From VRUE01 sp963703335 (GTDB lineage: Bacteria; Actinomycetota; Thermoleophilia; Solirubrobacterales; 70-9), in contig OY969812.1 in NCBI GenBank assembly GCA_963703335.1, positions 2,852,001 to 2,916,000 of the forward strand: 64,000 nucleotides of DNA. The letters are read 5' to 3'. The notes beneath the pieces are model-generated. The model had not been told where the DNA came from, ran no database searches, and worked only from the letters and a program-made list of their open reading frames with translations. Shown here one piece after another: positions 1 to 8,352 of the stretch (the stretch's first letter is position 1; the number at the start of each line of letters is the position of its first letter). The position numbers and the translations under genes are program-made.

Positions 1-449
1 GCAGGCCCATCTTGTCGTTGTGGGTGTTGTTGAACACGAGCACCTGCCCTTTGGCGGGGAAGACCGGTGCACCGGGGAAGTTGACGTTTGCGGCGAAGTG
101 GCCACGCCCGACCAGTGCGCCGCGGCACTCCGCCAGGGCGGCCTCGGTGCTGGTCTGCTGCAGTCGCGGGGCGGTGCAGCTCGACAAGCCGGCGACGGAG
201 ACGATCCCGGCTCGGTTCATCGCGATCGAGATCTCGCGCAGTTGCGGCGGTGTGCTCCCGTCGGTCGTCCGCACCGCGCCGGCGAGCTGCACGGTGACCG
301 GGGCCGGCTTTTCTCGCGGCAGCGCATGGGGAAGCAGCCGCGCCTCGAAGGCCACCCGCAGATTGCCCTCCTGCACGAATTGCCGTGCGGCGGCAACGCC
401 CGCCGGCAGGCAGGCAAGGAGCAGGGCTGCGAGTGCGAGGCGTCGCATG
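1..449 (-). CDS. Exported protein of unknown function (3' end outside window)
   Basis: A minus-strand reading frame starts at ATG 449-447 and stays open to base 1, giving about 149 residues without a stop. The N-terminus MRRLALAALLLACLPAGVAA is a clear Sec signal peptide with a likely cleavage after the AxA-like end. The mature part begins with a strand-rich segment that resembles small exported proteins common in Thermoleophilia; I do not recognise a named domain. Two cysteines in the middle (SSCTAP and LAECRG) could form a disulfide. It is divergent from the kinase gene at 528, with 78 bases between them that must hold both promoters. The function is unknown. Confidence 0.7.
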
Positions 450-527
450 GTCCACACCCAGTCTAAGAAGGTGGAGGTTGCGCCGGGGTTAATCGGCCAG
501 CCCGGCCGGGAGGGCTAGGGTTCGGCA

Positions 528-2075
528 ATGGCAGAGCCGGCCCAGGGAATTGAGCTTTCCGACGGGGATGAGTTTGCCGGCTACCGGATCGAGCGCCGCC
601 TCGGCCGCGGCGGCATGGGAATCCTCTATCTGGCGATAGAGCCGGGCCTGGAGCGACGCGTAGCCTTGAAGCTGATCGCCCCCGAGGCGGCGGCGGACGA
701 GGTCTTCGCCCGACGCTTTGCCGAGGAGTCGAAGATCGCCGCCTCGATCGAGCACCCGAACGTGGTGCCGATTTATGCCGCCGGCGAGGAGGGAGGGGTT
801 CCCTTCATCGCGATGCGCTACGTCGCCGGCGCCGACCTCGCCAAACGGCTCGTCCGCGAGGGGCGACTGTCGCCGGATACCGCAGTGGACCTGATCGCCC
901 GGGTCGCCAATGGCCTCGACGCGATTCATGCAGCCGGCCTGGTCCACCGAGACGTCAAGCCGGCAAACGTCCTGCTCAGCGGCGGCGAGGGGATCGAGCA
1001 CGCCTACATCACCGACTTCGGCGTCGCCCGCAACGTCGCCACCGAGTCCGGCCTGACTCAGACCGGTCGCTTTGTCGGCACTCTCGATTACGTCGCTCCC
1101 GAGCAGATCTCGGGCGGCTCCGTCGATGCCCGCGTCGACGTCTACGCGCTCGGTTGCCTGCTCTTCAAGCTGCTCACCGGCGAGGTGCCCTTCCCCAAGG
1201 ACGGCGAGGCCGCGCGCCTCTACGCCCACCTGCACGATCCGCCGCCGGCCCCGTCGCTCTACGTGCCCGAGGTCTCGATGGCACTCGACGATGTCGTCAT
1301 CCGCGCCATGTCGAAGACCCCCGACGACCGCTACCCCTCGGCCGGCGATCTGGGCCGGGCGGGGCAGGCGGCGCTGAGGGGTGAGCGCCCGGCCGTGCCC
1401 GAGCGGACGGTGGCAACCGGCGCCGCGGCCACTCGAACCACCGAGACGCTCGCGGCGGAGGCCGAGGAGACGCGGGCATCCTCGCCGCCTACCGAGTCGA
1501 CCAGGAGCGCGATCAAGCCCGCTCGCAACCGCCGTCTTGCCCTATTCGGTGTCGTCGCTGCGGCGGTGATAGCGATTGCCACAGTCGCGGCCATTGCTGG
1601 CGGTGGAGGCGGGGGAGATGGAGACACGAGCCCAGCGGGCTCGGGCAAGACCGCTGTGAACGCGAATACCCAGAAGGCCGAGCCCAAGCCGAAACCGCTC
1701 GACAAGGCCGAGTTGGTCGCCAAGGCCGATGCGATCTGCGCTGACAGCCAACGAGGCTACGTCGCGATTCGCGATATGGAAAGCGAGATGTCGGTCGACG
1801 TTCCTTATGCGGAAGCGCTGGTGCGTCTGGCCCGCGCTCGCATCGGGAGGCTGCAGGCGCTGATCCCGCCGCAGTCGATCGCCAAGGCCTACGGGGAATA
1901 CGTCTCTGCCCAGGAAAGGGTCTACGCGACCGACAAGCAGGCGCTCGCAGCCGCAAAGAAAGGTGACGTGGAAGGGGTCGAAGCGGCCCGCGCTCAGCGC
2001 GACTCAGAGGACGGGCTTCGCGAAGGCCTGGCGCAGGAAATCGGCTTCTCGGTCTGCAGTACCTCCCAGAGCTGA
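528..2075 (+). CDS. Membrane-anchored Ser/Thr protein kinase (PknB-like)
   Basis: A 515-residue Hanks-type kinase. The catalytic domain covers about residues 18-280: the glycine loop GRGGMG, the VALKLI lysine, the catalytic loop HRDVKPANVLL near residue 140, the DFG motif in ITDFGVARN, and an APEQISG motif ending the activation loop. A Pro/Ala/Thr-rich linker follows, then one membrane segment (about residues 334-356, LALFGVVAAAVIAIATVAAI) and a glycine run. The extracellular part (about 150 residues) has two cysteines and helix-forming sequence, and no PASTA repeats, so the sensed ligand is not evident. The stop overlaps the next start (TGATG), so the two genes are probably translationally coupled. 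Confidence 0.93.
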   Translation: MAEPAQGIELSDGDEFAGYRIERRLGRGGMGILYLAIEPGLERRVALKLIAPEAAADEVFARRFAEESKIAASIEHPNVVPIYAAGEEGGVPFIAMRYVAGADLAKRLVREGRLSPDTAVDLIARVANGLDAIHAAGLVHRDVKPANVLLSGGEGIEHAYITDFGVARNVATESGLTQTGRFVGTLDYVAPEQISGGSVDARVDVYALGCLLFKLLTGEVPFPKDGEAARLYAHLHDPPPAPSLYVPEVSMALDDVVIRAMSKTPDDRYPSAGDLGRAGQAALRGERPAVPERTVATGAAATRTTETLAAEAEETRASSPPTESTRSAIKPARNRRLALFGVVAAAVIAIATVAAIAGGGGGGDGDTSPAGSGKTAVNANTQKAEPKPKPLDKAELVAKADAICADSQRGYVAIRDMESEMSVDVPYAEALVRLARARIGRLQALIPPQSIAKAYGEYVSAQERVYATDKQALAAAKKGDVEGVEAARAQRDSEDGLREGLAQEIGFSVCSTSQS

Positions 2076-2497
2076 TGGGTTCCGAGCAGCCGTCCGAGCT
2101 TTTTAACCGAGCCACGGTGAGCGAGTGGGTCAACGCGTACGAGCGGGCCTGGCGTACCGCCGGCATCGAGCCGCTGGCCGAGCTGTTCGCAGCGGACGCC
2201 ATCTACCGGATGTCGCCCTACGAGGAGCCGGCCTCCGGCCTGGCCGAGATCGGCGCGCTCTGGGAGCGCGAGCGCAAGGGCCCCGACGAGGCATTCACGA
2301 TGACCCACGAGGTCGTCGCAATCGATGGAGACACAGCGGTGGTGCGACTCGAGGTCCATTACGACGATCCAGAGCCGCTCGAGTACCGCGACCTCTGGAT
2401 CCTTCGCTTCGCCGCCGATGGCCGCTGCCGCAGCTTCGAAGAGTGGCCGTTCTGGCCCGGTCAGGAAATCGTCGCCCGAAATGGAGGCACAGCATGA
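2075..2497 (+). CDS. NTF2-like / SnoaL-type small protein
   Basis: A 140-residue protein with the NTF2-like cone fold pattern: an N-terminal helix (WVNAYERAWRTAG), a LAELFAADAIYRMSPYEEP segment and later strands ending in RSFEEWPFWPGQE. SnoaL-like proteins of this kind are either small enzymes or ligand-binding proteins, and the sequence does not tell which. The start ATG overlaps the kinase stop by one base, and its own stop overlaps the next gene's ATG (ATGA), so this is the middle gene of a three-gene coupled unit. The shared operon suggests a link with the kinase, but that is inference. Confidence 0.8.
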   Translation: MGSEQPSELFNRATVSEWVNAYERAWRTAGIEPLAELFAADAIYRMSPYEEPASGLAEIGALWERERKGPDEAFTMTHEVVAIDGDTAVVRLEVHYDDPEPLEYRDLWILRFAADGRCRSFEEWPFWPGQEIVARNGGTA

Positions 2498-2955
2498 AGT
2501 CCCATACCGCGTACATGACCTTCAACACCACGCAACGGCGGGAGTTGATCCGCATTACCGAGGAGGTGCAGGCCGCGGTGGGCGAGGCCGGGATTGCCGA
2601 GGGGATGGTGCTGGTCTCGGCGATGCACATCACCGCCGGGGTCTGGGTCAACGACGACGAGCCCGGTCTGCACGAGGACGTGCTCGAATGGCTTGACAAG
2701 ATTGCACCACCGAGCTGGAAGCCGGCCTCGAACGGAGTGGCCGCCGAGTTGTTGCCCGACGAGGGCGACTACCGCCATCACTGCGGCGGCGAGGACAACG
2801 GCGACGCCCATCTGAAGAACCTGCTGGTCCACCACCAGGCAATCGTCCCAGTCACCGACGGCCGCCTCGACCTGGGCCCATGGCAACAGGTCTTCTACTG
2901 CGAGTTCGACGGCGGTCGCCCCAAGCGATTGGTCATCAAGGCGATGGGGGAGTAG
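2494..2955 (+). CDS. YjbQ family protein (UPF0047)
   Basis: A 153-residue protein that matches the YjbQ/UPF0047 family over its full usual length. Family-typical segments are present: AMHITAGVWVNDDEPGLHED, then HHCGGEDNGDAHLKNLLVHH, with many histidines, and a C-terminal LGPWQQVFYCEFDG. Members have weak thiamine-phosphate synthase activity in complementation tests, but the physiological role is not settled. The start at 2494 is chosen because MKSHTAYMTFNTTQRR is the conserved N-terminus and the ATG overlaps the previous stop (ATGA). The last base of the stop codon is the first base of a perfect 18-bp stem-loop. Confidence 0.9.
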   Translation: MKSHTAYMTFNTTQRRELIRITEEVQAAVGEAGIAEGMVLVSAMHITAGVWVNDDEPGLHEDVLEWLDKIAPPSWKPASNGVAAELLPDEGDYRHHCGGEDNGDAHLKNLLVHHQAIVPVTDGRLDLGPWQQVFYCEFDGGRPKRLVIKAMGE

Positions 2956-3002
2956 CGCATCCGACTTTGACCACACTGGAGCGGGGTCAAAGTCGGATGC
3001 GC
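2955..3002. repeat. 48-nt perfect stem-loop, copy 1 of a dispersed hairpin
   Basis: Arms 2955-2972 and 2985-3002 are perfect 18-bp reverse complements around a 12-nt loop. It lies between the converging yjbQ-like gene and the membrane-protein gene ending at 3011. A second copy sits at 50377-50424 with the same arm and loop lengths. There is no T-tract, so a classic intrinsic terminator is not supported, though it could still act as a bidirectional transcription barrier or RNA stabiliser. Confidence 0.85.
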
Positions 3003-3010
3003 GTTAGCGA

Positions 3011-3751
3011 TCACAACGGCTTCGAGTGCAGCTCGGCGCCGCCGCCCTTTTCGCGGATTAGGTCGACGGTGAGCAGGACCGCGGCGACCGCGTAGAACGG
3101 CGTAAAGGCGACGTTCGCGAGGATGTCGGCCAGCCACTCGCAGATCAGTTCGCTGCCGAAGAGGTCGTGGGTCATCTCGGAGGCGAGGTTGGTCAGTGCG
3201 TCGCCGATGATCTCGATCGGGATCAGCACGAGGGCGACGATCCAGAACTTGTGCCGTACCAGCTCGATGCTGCGGCGGAAGGCGGCGCGGATGCCGCGGT
3301 GCTCGATCTCAACCACCGGCGCCGAGAGACCGAGCCAGACGAAGACGAGGATGCCGGGGAAGAGGAAGAGGACGAGCCCGACCGCGACCATTAGCCCGTA
3401 GAGAAGGTCGATCGCGATCAGCGGTCCGTACTTGACCATGCCGGCGATCTCTCGCAACGAAGGCGGCTGCCCGTCGCGGGGATGGGTGAGCAGGATCGAC
3501 ACCGCGCCGGTGTAGAAGACCTCGCCGACGAGGCCTGTGGCGGCAAGGGCGAGTACGGCGCCGGCGATGGCAAGCAGCGCCAGCCCGTTGCCAAGGTCGA
3601 AGGAACCGATGTCCGCCTCGATCGTCAGCGCGTGGATCAAGCCCAGGGGTATGAAGACGATCACGGCGAGCAGCAGCAGCGAGGGCGCCCAGCGCCAGTA
3701 GGTCCGCCCGATCCGGGCGTAGATCGAGATCAGCTCGGCCCGGCGGCTCAC
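3011..3751 (-). CDS. Multi-pass membrane protein
   Basis: A 246-residue protein with about six hydrophobic segments (for example WAPSLLLLAVIVFIPLGLI, LALLAIAGAVLALAATGLV and VGLVLFLFPGILVFVWLGLS) separated by short charged loops. The pattern, with a GIRAAFRRSIELVRHKFW amphipathic stretch between helices, resembles the glycerophosphoryl diester phosphodiesterase membrane-domain or YciC-type families of uncharacterised membrane proteins. No catalytic motif is visible. It is the last of three minus-strand genes (4484 to 3011) with tiny gaps, so they are probably one transcript. Function unknown. Confidence 0.8.
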   Translation of the reverse strand: MSRRAELISIYARIGRTYWRWAPSLLLLAVIVFIPLGLIHALTIEADIGSFDLGNGLALLAIAGAVLALAATGLVGEVFYTGAVSILLTHPRDGQPPSLREIAGMVKYGPLIAIDLLYGLMVAVGLVLFLFPGILVFVWLGLSAPVVEIEHRGIRAAFRRSIELVRHKFWIVALVLIPIEIIGDALTNLASEMTHDLFGSELICEWLADILANVAFTPFYAVAAVLLTVDLIREKGGGAELHSKPL

Positions 3752-3752
3752 G

Positions 3753-4085
3753 TCAGCGATGCCGGCGCCGGCCGGAGGGGTACTTGCCGCGCCGTTCGAG
3801 CTTCGACTGTCCGGACTCCGATGTGGGCACGCGCCGTACGTCGCTCAACTCGCCGACCAGCAGTTCTTCCGCGCAGCGGCGATGCCAGTGATGATGTTCG
3901 GTGCCGCCCAGCCGGAAGACGTACTGGACGACGACGTGCTCGCTGCCGATCTCGATCTCTCCGTGGCAGGCGGGGCAGCGGTAGAGCTTGCGCGAGATGC
4001 CGCGGATCAGCCACGCCTCATCCCCCTCTTCGGTGGTCCCGCGCAGGCTCCACCGTTTATCGGGCAGCCCGGAGAGGTCTGCCAA
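3753..4085 (-). CDS. Small protein with putative zinc-binding site
   Basis: A 110-residue protein. A CPACHGEIEIGSEHVVV segment, followed by HHHWHRRCAEELLV, gives Cys-Cys and His/Cys pairs in the spacing expected of a treble-clef or zinc-ribbon fold. The C-terminus is basic (KLERRGKYPSGRRRHR), which would suit nucleic-acid contact. It stops 2 bases before the membrane-protein start at 3751 and 3 bases after the upstream gene. I do not recognise the family; zinc binding is inferred from the cysteine/histidine spacing only. Confidence 0.65.
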   Translation of the reverse strand: MADLSGLPDKRWSLRGTTEEGDEAWLIRGISRKLYRCPACHGEIEIGSEHVVVQYVFRLGGTEHHHWHRRCAEELLVGELSDVRRVPTSESGQSKLERRGKYPSGRRRHR

Positions 4086-4088
4086 GGC

Positions 4089-4484
4089 CTATCGCCTCGA
4101 GAGCCAGGCAAACCCCGCGGCCATCGCAACGTTGGCGACTCCGGCGAGGCGAAGGCCGAGCTTGGCGCCTGGGCGGCTGACAGCAGGGGACTCGGCCCAT
4201 ATTGCGTCGGTGGCGATCTCGGTGCCGCGCAGCCAAGCCAGCGCCCACCAGTCGCGCGGCTCGCCGCGACGCTCGGCGATCGCGTGGGCGGCGGCGAAGG
4301 TGAGCCAGATCGGTGCTGCGCGGCGAAAGAGGTGTTCAGCGTCCGGAGAGGGATGCTCGTGGCCGAGCACCTTCAGGGTCGTTGCGGGCGCCAGCAGCGC
4401 ACCGCTACCGAGGAGGAGGTCGAAGGCGATCATGTTGCGGTTGGTGAGGCGCAGCGCCTGCTCGAGCGTCATCGTAGGACCCAT
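4089..4484 (-). CDS. Small membrane protein
   Basis: A 131-residue protein starting at MGPTMTLEQALRLTN (ATG 4484-4482; ATG at 4472 is an alternative). A longer upstream frame exists but overlaps the opposite-strand regulator and is Gly/Arg-rich, so it is rejected. Hydrophobic helices (FDLLLGSGALLAPATTLKVLG, PIWLTFAAAHAIAE and LRLAGVANVAMAAGFAWL) suggest four short membrane segments. It resembles small DoxX-like or DUF membrane proteins but has no diagnostic motif. It is divergent from the RpiR-type regulator, with about 50 bases between the starts. Confidence 0.65.
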   Translation of the reverse strand: MGPTMTLEQALRLTNRNMIAFDLLLGSGALLAPATTLKVLGHEHPSPDAEHLFRRAAPIWLTFAAAHAIAERRGEPRDWWALAWLRGTEIATDAIWAESPAVSRPGAKLGLRLAGVANVAMAAGFAWLSRR

Positions 4485-4535
4485 CCAACCAGATTGCTGG
4501 AAGGGAAAGCAGCGGGTCCGGCGAAAACGACCGCC

Positions 4536-5405
4536 GTGACCAAGACTGCGACCAAGACCACCACCGCCACGCCCACTCAGCTCAAGAGCCTTTCCGAGTA
4601 CATCCAGGAGCGCTTCGACGAGTTCTCGCGCTCTCAGAAAGACGTCGCCCGCTACATCGTCGATCACCTCGACGAGGCAGCCTTCCTCACTGCCGAGGAG
4701 CTGGCCAGGAGAGCGAGCACCTCGTCATCGACGGTGGTGCGCTTCTCCCAGGCCCTCGGCTTTGAGGGATACCCCGAGCTTCAGCAGGCGGCGATCGAGG
4801 AGTACCGGACGGCGGGAGCTGCGGCCGCCAGCGCGGCGAGCTCCGGCGCGCTCTTCTCCTTCGATCACTCTGAGCTGGAGGGCTCTTTGGGAGCCGACTA
4901 CGCCAACCTCGAGGAAACCGCCCGCAAGTTGACCCGTGAGCAGGTTGACGGAGCCGTCGCTGCCCTCGCCGAAGCGCAGCGCGTGGTGATCGTCGGCGTC
5001 GACCAGATGGCCTTCTTCGCCAGCTACCTACGTCACACGCTGAGCCTGCTCGACATTCGGGCCGAAATCGTCGCCAGCACCGGTGGCGAGTCGCTGCAGC
5101 GGCTGGGGAGGATCGACGAGGAAACGCTGGTAATCGTGATCTCCTCCGGTCGTGCCCATCCGCTTCTGCTGCGAGCGATGAAACTCGCTCTGCATCGCGG
5201 CGCCCGCACCCTCGCCGTTTCCGACGCTTCAATGTCCGAGGTAGGCGAGCACGCCGAGCTGACCCTCTACTACTCGTCCAACAGCCCTTCCTTCGCGCGG
5301 TCAAACACGGCGCTGATGGCACTGGTCCAAGCACTGGCACACGGTCTCTACGCGCGTGACGAAGACACGCACAAAGACCGCATCCGCGCCTACAAGCTGA
5401 AGTAG
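4536..5405 (+). CDS. RpiR/MurR family transcriptional regulator
   Basis: A 289-residue regulator. Residues about 15-90 form the RpiR-type helix-turn-helix (SQKDVARYIVDHLDEAAFLT, then ELARRASTSSSTVVRFSQALGFEGYPEL), and residues about 130-270 form a sugar-phosphate-binding SIS domain (VVIVGVDQMAFFASYLRHTL, LVIVISSGRAHPLLLRAMKL). Family members sense phosphosugars and control sugar or amino-sugar catabolism. GTG 4536 is chosen because homologous sequence begins just after it, although the frame is open far upstream. No sugar-catabolism gene adjoins it, so the target is unclear. The palindrome at 5428-5631 follows directly. Confidence 0.88.
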   Translation: MTKTATKTTTATPTQLKSLSEYIQERFDEFSRSQKDVARYIVDHLDEAAFLTAEELARRASTSSSTVVRFSQALGFEGYPELQQAAIEEYRTAGAAAASAASSGALFSFDHSELEGSLGADYANLEETARKLTREQVDGAVAALAEAQRVVIVGVDQMAFFASYLRHTLSLLDIRAEIVASTGGESLQRLGRIDEETLVIVISSGRAHPLLLRAMKLALHRGARTLAVSDASMSEVGEHAELTLYYSSNSPSFARSNTALMALVQALAHGLYARDEDTHKDRIRAYKLK

Positions 5406-5427
5406 CTTGGGACGAAGGCCCCGGCCT

Positions 5428-5631
5428 GCGGGTCCTGTCACCGCAGGGGACCCACCACCCCCTGCGGTCGCTAAAGCGTCCTCAGGGGCGGTCCGCCCCT
5501 ACGGTGCCACCCGCAGGAGGGGCGTCCCCCTCTCACGTTGCTCGCGGGGGGTGTCACGGATTTGGGGGACCAGCCCGAGGACGCTTTAGCGACCGCAGGG
5601 CTGGTGGCACCGAATCCGTGACAGGACCCGC
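5428..5631. repeat. 204-nt nested palindrome between rpiR-like gene and pdxS
   Basis: Outer arms 5428-5441 and 5618-5631 are perfect 14-bp complements. Inner arms 5460-5483 and 5577-5600 are perfect 24-bp complements. Local hairpins occur at 5425-5447 (CTGCGG/CCGCAG) and 5484-5500. A further 11-bp perfect pairing joins 5552-5562 to 5613-5623 and competes with the outer stem. It ends 27 bases before the pdxS start, so it may be a 5' leader, a terminator for the upstream gene or an inserted palindromic element. Confidence 0.8.
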
Positions 5632-5658
5632 CGCGCCAGCAACGTAAGATGCGGGCTC

Positions 5659-6546
5659 ATGGCCGAGCGAGCGACTTTCAGAGTGAAGACCGGCCTCGCC
5701 GAGATGCTTAAGGGCGGGGTGATCATGGATGTGGTCACGCCTGAGCAGGCGCGGATTGCCGAGGAGGCTGGGGCTTGCGCGGTTATGGCTTTGGAGCGGG
5801 TTCCGGCGGATATTCGTCGGGACGGTGGCGTGGCGCGGATGTCGGATCCGGCGATGATCAAGGGGATCCAGGAGGCGGTGACGATTCCGGTGATGGCCAA
5901 GGCGCGGATCGGGCACTTTGCCGAGGCACAAGTCCTGCAGGCGCTCGAGGTCGACTACATCGACGAGTCCGAGGTGCTGACTCCGGCCGACGAGCGCCAC
6001 CACATCGACAAGCTTGCCTTTGAGGTGCCCTTCGTCTGCGGCGCCACCAACCTCGGCGAGGCGCTTCGCCGCGTGGGTGAGGGGGCGGCGATGATCCGCT
6101 CCAAGGGCGAGGCGGGGACCGGCAATGTGGTCGAGGCGGTGCGCCACATGCGCGAGATCACCTCGGGGATCAAGCGCCTGGCCCAGCTCGGCCCAGAGGA
6201 GCTTGCCGGCGCCGCCAAGGAGCACCAGGCACCGCTCGAAGTCGCCCACGAGGTGGCAGAGCGGGGGCGTCTGCCCGTACCGCTCTTCTGCGCCGGCGGT
6301 ATCGCCACTCCGGCCGATGCTGCACTGATGATGCAGCTCGGAGCCGAGGGTAACTTCGTCGGTTCGGGAATCTTCAAGAGCGGCGATCCCGAGCGCCGTG
6401 CCAAGGCGATCGTCGAGGCGACCACGCACTTCAACGATCCAGAGCGCGTGGCGGCTGCGTCGATCGGGCTCGGCGAGGCGATGCCCGGCCTGGAGATCAC
6501 CGACCTCGCAGCAGCGGATGCGCTCCTCCAGGACCGCGGTGCCTGA
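5659..6546 (+). CDS. pdxS: Pyridoxal 5'-phosphate synthase, PdxS subunit
   Basis: A 295-residue PdxS, the usual length. It forms PLP from ribose 5-phosphate, glyceraldehyde 3-phosphate and ammonia supplied by PdxT. The TIM-barrel signatures are present: GGVIMDVVTPEQARIAEEAG, the lysine-bearing PVMAKARIGHFAEAQ, DYIDESEVLTPADE and the phosphate-binding FCAGGIATPADAALMMQLGA and GSGIFKSGDP. The start gives the expected N-terminus MAERATFRVKTGLAEMLKGG. The 3' end overlaps pdxT by 8 bases. A large palindrome precedes it and may affect expression. Confidence 0.98.
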   Translation: MAERATFRVKTGLAEMLKGGVIMDVVTPEQARIAEEAGACAVMALERVPADIRRDGGVARMSDPAMIKGIQEAVTIPVMAKARIGHFAEAQVLQALEVDYIDESEVLTPADERHHIDKLAFEVPFVCGATNLGEALRRVGEGAAMIRSKGEAGTGNVVEAVRHMREITSGIKRLAQLGPEELAGAAKEHQAPLEVAHEVAERGRLPVPLFCAGGIATPADAALMMQLGAEGNFVGSGIFKSGDPERRAKAIVEATTHFNDPERVAAASIGLGEAMPGLEITDLAAADALLQDRGA

Positions 6547-7132
6547 GCTGCGCCTCGGCGTGCTCGCCATCCAGGGAGGCTTCGAAGCGCACTGCGAAGT
6601 GCTGCGCGAACTCGGCGCCCAGGTCACCGAAGTCCGTCTCCCGGCTGACCTTGTCGGCCTCGACGGCTTGGTGATCCCGGGCGGAGAGAGCACGACGATC
6701 TCGATGGGGATCGAGTCGGCTGGCTTGACGGAGCCGATTCGGGCGCTCCGCGAGGCGGGTGGGACGATCTTCGGGACCTGCGCGGGAATGATCGTCTGCG
6801 ACTCCGAGCACCTCGACCTGATCGACGCGAGCGCCGAGCGGAACGCCTTTGGCCGTCAGCTGCAGAGCTTCGAGGCTGACCTCGAGATCGACGGGATCGG
6901 CGATGAGCCGCTGCGCGCTGTCTTCATCCGCGCCCCCTGGGTTGCTCGTTGCGGTCCCGACGTGGAGGTCCTCGCCACCTACGATGGGCATCCGGTGGCG
7001 ATTCGGGAAGGCGGCGTGCTCGCCTGTGCTTTCCACCCCGAGCTGACCGAGGACCCAAGACTGCATGCACTGTTCATGGCGATGACTACGAGCGCACAAG
7101 CGAATCGCGCTCGGGAGGAGGCGGAGACTTGA
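6539..7132 (+). CDS. pdxT: Pyridoxal 5'-phosphate synthase, glutaminase subunit PdxT
   Basis: A 197-residue class I glutamine amidotransferase that supplies ammonia to PdxS. The start is GTG 6539, giving MPELRLGVLAIQGGFEAH, the conserved N-terminus; it overlaps the pdxS stop by 8 bases. The nucleophile is in FGTCAGMIV, the GGEST substrate loop is in VIPGGESTTISMGI, and the His-Glu pair is in ACAFHPELTED. Length and motifs are complete, so it should be active. Its TGA overlaps the TTG start of the next gene. Confidence 0.97.
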   Translation: MPELRLGVLAIQGGFEAHCEVLRELGAQVTEVRLPADLVGLDGLVIPGGESTTISMGIESAGLTEPIRALREAGGTIFGTCAGMIVCDSEHLDLIDASAERNAFGRQLQSFEADLEIDGIGDEPLRAVFIRAPWVARCGPDVEVLATYDGHPVAIREGGVLACAFHPELTEDPRLHALFMAMTTSAQANRAREEAET

Positions 7133-8232
7133 GAGACCCCAGAGCGGAGAACCTGGCGAAGATCCTGGTCGGCTACTCGACCAAGGTGAAGGCGGGGGAG
7201 GTGGTCTCAATCGATGGCGAGGTCGGAGCCGAGCCGCTCCTGCGCGCGGTCTACGAGGAGGTGTTGAAGGCCGGAGCCCACCCGATCCTCAACGTCGGCC
7301 TCGACGGCCTTGCGGCCGTCTACTACAAGCACGCCACGGACGAGCAGCTCGAGTGGATCTCGCCGCATATGGAGTGGACGATCGACAAGGCCGACGTGCG
7401 GATTGCCATCGGCGCCAGCGCCAACACACGCGAACTCTCGGCCGTCCCGCCTGAGCGCCAGACCCGGCGCCAGACGGCGACGGGCCCGGTGCTGGGCCGG
7501 ATGATGGAGCGCAGTGCGGCCGGCGAGTTTCGCTGGTGCTACACGATCTATCCGACCAATGCCTACGCCTCCGAGGCAGAGATGAGCCTCGCCGACTACG
7601 AGGACTTCTACTTCGGCGCTTGCCTTGCCACCGACTCCGACCCGCTGACCGCTTGGAAGCGCGCCTCGGCTGAGTGCGAACGCCTCGCCGAGTGGATCGA
7701 GGGCCACGAGGAGGTGCGGGTAACCGCGCCTGGAACCGACATCACGCTCGGCATCGCCGGCCGCAAATTCATTCCCTGCGTCGGTGACCACAACATGCCC
7801 GACGGCGAGTTCTTCACCGGCCCGGTCGAGGACTCTGTAGAGGGTGAAGTTACCTTCCACCTGCCCTCCGTGATCGCCGGCCGTGAGGTCTCCGGCGTGC
7901 GGCTGCGCTTCGAGGCCGGCAAGGTCGTTGACGCCAGTGCCGAGCGCGGCGAGGAGTTCCTGATCCAACTGCTGGACACCGACGAGGGCGCCCGTCGCCT
8001 CGGCGAGTTGGGTATCGGCACCAACTACGCGATCGACCGCGGCACCCTCGAGGTGCTGCTCGACGAGAAGATCGGCGGCACCGTTCACATGGCGGTCGGC
8101 AAGTCCTATCCGGAGTCCGGCGGCGTCAACGATTCCGCCGTGCACACGGATCTCGTCTGCGACCTGCGCCAGGGCGGCAAGATCGAAGTCGACGGCGTCG
8201 ACTTCCAAATAGACGGCAAGTTCGTCGTTTAA
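7129..8232 (+). CDS. M29 family aminopeptidase (AmpS/aminopeptidase T type)
   Basis: A 367-residue M29 metallo-aminopeptidase, near the family's usual 370-410. Likely metal ligands lie in GEFFTGPVEDSVEGEV, the glutamate after FEAGKVVDASAERGEEF, and the C-terminal HMAVGKSYPESGGVNDSAVH and DLVCD. The start is TTG 7129, which overlaps the pdxT stop as TTGA and has a strong GGAGGAGGCGGAG ribosome-binding site just upstream; longer frames would run inside pdxT. It should release N-terminal amino acids in the cytoplasm. Linkage to pdxST is probably shared transcription rather than a shared pathway. Confidence 0.92.
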   Translation: MRDPRAENLAKILVGYSTKVKAGEVVSIDGEVGAEPLLRAVYEEVLKAGAHPILNVGLDGLAAVYYKHATDEQLEWISPHMEWTIDKADVRIAIGASANTRELSAVPPERQTRRQTATGPVLGRMMERSAAGEFRWCYTIYPTNAYASEAEMSLADYEDFYFGACLATDSDPLTAWKRASAECERLAEWIEGHEEVRVTAPGTDITLGIAGRKFIPCVGDHNMPDGEFFTGPVEDSVEGEVTFHLPSVIAGREVSGVRLRFEAGKVVDASAERGEEFLIQLLDTDEGARRLGELGIGTNYAIDRGTLEVLLDEKIGGTVHMAVGKSYPESGGVNDSAVHTDLVCDLRQGGKIEVDGVDFQIDGKFVV

Positions 8233-8352
8233 GCGACTGATAGCCAGGATCTGGCGTCTCGGCGCGGGAAGGTCGCCGGGGCTGTTTTTCGCGGTTTCGC
8301 GTCGTCGTTATTCGGGTACGAACTGAGTTCCCGCCTCGGGCGAGTCACGTCC

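Noticed and set aside
3759..4535. Long N-terminal extension of the RpiR-type regulator
   Set aside because: It overlaps two opposite-strand genes and shows no domain; homology begins right after GTG 4536.
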